From NCBI GenBank assembly GCA_018897225.1, contig JAHILC010000115.1, positions 1 through 5,476 on the forward strand: a DNA stretch of 5,476 bases, written 5' to 3'. The stretch is from Actinomycetota bacterium. Lineage in GTDB: Bacteria > Actinomycetota > Humimicrobiia > Humimicrobiales > Humimicrobiaceae. Under the pieces are notes generated by a model. The model had not been told where the DNA came from and ran no database searches. It was given only the letters and a program-made list of their open reading frames with translations. Below are positions 4,998 through 5,476 of the stretch, piece by piece. The position numbers and the translations under genes are program-made. How positions within the stretch are numbered: position 1 is the first letter of the stretch; every line of letters begins with the position of its first letter.

Positions 4998-5476
4998 TGC
5001 TTCTTCCAATCTATTATCAGCAAGCGTGATGGATATCCTGAAGTAGCCTTCACCATAATCACCAAAAGCGCTGCCAGGCGTTACTACAACATTTGCCTTG
5101 TTAAGTAAAAGCTCTGCAAAACTCTTTGATGAGTAACCCTCCGGAACTTTTGCCCATATATATATACTTGCATCTGATTTATAATAACTTAACCCAATTT
5201 TATCAAGGCTATTAAAAATAGTATTTCTTCTTTTTTTATATATAGATAAATTAGATTTAAAAACATCATCATAATTTTTAAATGCTTCAATGGCCGCAAT
5301 TTGTACCGCATTAAAAACACCCGAATCAACATTTGTTTTATATTTTCCAAGGCTTGAAATTATAGCCTTATTTCCAACTGCATACCCAATTCTCCACCCT
5401 GTCATGTTAAAAGTCTTGGATAATGAATTAAATTCAATTCCAAATTCTTTAGCTCCAACAGCGTTTAAAAAGCTGG
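4971..5476 (-). CDS. dapL: LL-diaminopimelate aminotransferase, C-terminal part (N-terminus beyond window)
   Basis: This is a fold-type I PLP-dependent aminotransferase; about 167 C-terminal residues are visible and the frame runs off the right edge. The PLP-binding lysine lies in SLSKTFNMTGWRIGYAVGN (Lys codon 5415-5417). Downstream are KTNVDSGVFNAVQ, YIWAKVPEGYSSKSFAELLL, VVVTPGSAFGDYGEGYF, and the carboxylate-binding Arg in FRIS. These strings resemble bacterial DapL, which makes LL-diaminopimelate from tetrahydrodipicolinate and glutamate in one step for lysine and peptidoglycan synthesis. Related class I enzymes (aspartate or alanine aminotransferases) share the lysine motif, so the substrate is likely rather than certain. 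A Met at 5405 lies inside the motif and is not the start. hflX follows 12 bp downstream on the same strand. Confidence 0.83.
   Translation of the reverse strand, partial: SFLNAVGAKEFGIEFNSLSKTFNMTGWRIGYAVGNKAIISSLGKYKTNVDSGVFNAVQIAAIEAFKNYDDVFKSNLSIYKKRRNTIFNSLDKIGLSYYKSDASIYIWAKVPEGYSSKSFAELLLNKANVVVTPGSAFGDYGEGYFRISITLADNRLEEALERIKRVL

Overview
The window is AT-rich bacterial DNA (roughly one third G+C by eye) carrying seven protein genes, two of them cut by the window edges. I found no tRNA, rRNA, CRISPR array or insertion sequence. The operators upstream of two genes match the Gram-positive SOS box (CGAAC-N4-GTTCG type). An SOS-box-controlled LysM membrane protein near lexA recalls Bacillus yneA and the actinobacterial Rv2719c/divS arrangement. 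lexA next to hflX also recalls the actinobacterial lexA/hflX/dapF/miaA neighbourhood. An AT-rich deep-branching actinobacterium or another Gram-positive-like lineage is my best guess, but this is inference from motifs and gene order only.

Left part (1-1136, minus strand): a dUTPase gene (dut) is followed by an MNT-type minimal nucleotidyltransferase and then a HEPN (HepT-like) protein whose C-terminus lies off the left edge. The last two form a candidate toxin-antitoxin pair. It has its own good promoter in the dut/mntA gap.

Middle part (1137-3000): an AT-rich gap without a gene is followed by a 100-residue single-pass membrane LysM protein on the minus strand. Its TTGACA-N17-TAGAAT promoter is covered by two SOS boxes. 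Divergent from it is ilvC (ketol-acid reductoisomerase), an isolated branched-chain amino acid gene whose cofactor loop lacks the usual NADPH-phosphate ligands. Between ilvC and lexA lies a 12-bp perfect inverted repeat, extendable to 16 pairs, with a SOS box built into its left arm.

Right part (3001-5476): lexA (plus) runs tail-to-tail into hflX (minus), the two overlapping by 4 bp at their stop codons. hflX lies 12 bp downstream of the 3' part of an LL-diaminopimelate aminotransferase gene (dapL), which runs off the right edge.

Together the window holds a local SOS module: the repressor LexA, its own operator, and a probable LexA-controlled cell-division brake. It is interrupted by a biosynthetic gene (ilvC) and flanked by nucleotide-pool hygiene (dut), ribosome rescue (hflX), lysine/peptidoglycan precursor synthesis (dapL) and a HEPN/MNT pair. 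Only ilvC and the LysM gene have strong Shine-Dalgarno sequences. lexA, and perhaps hflX, look leaderless or nearly so.
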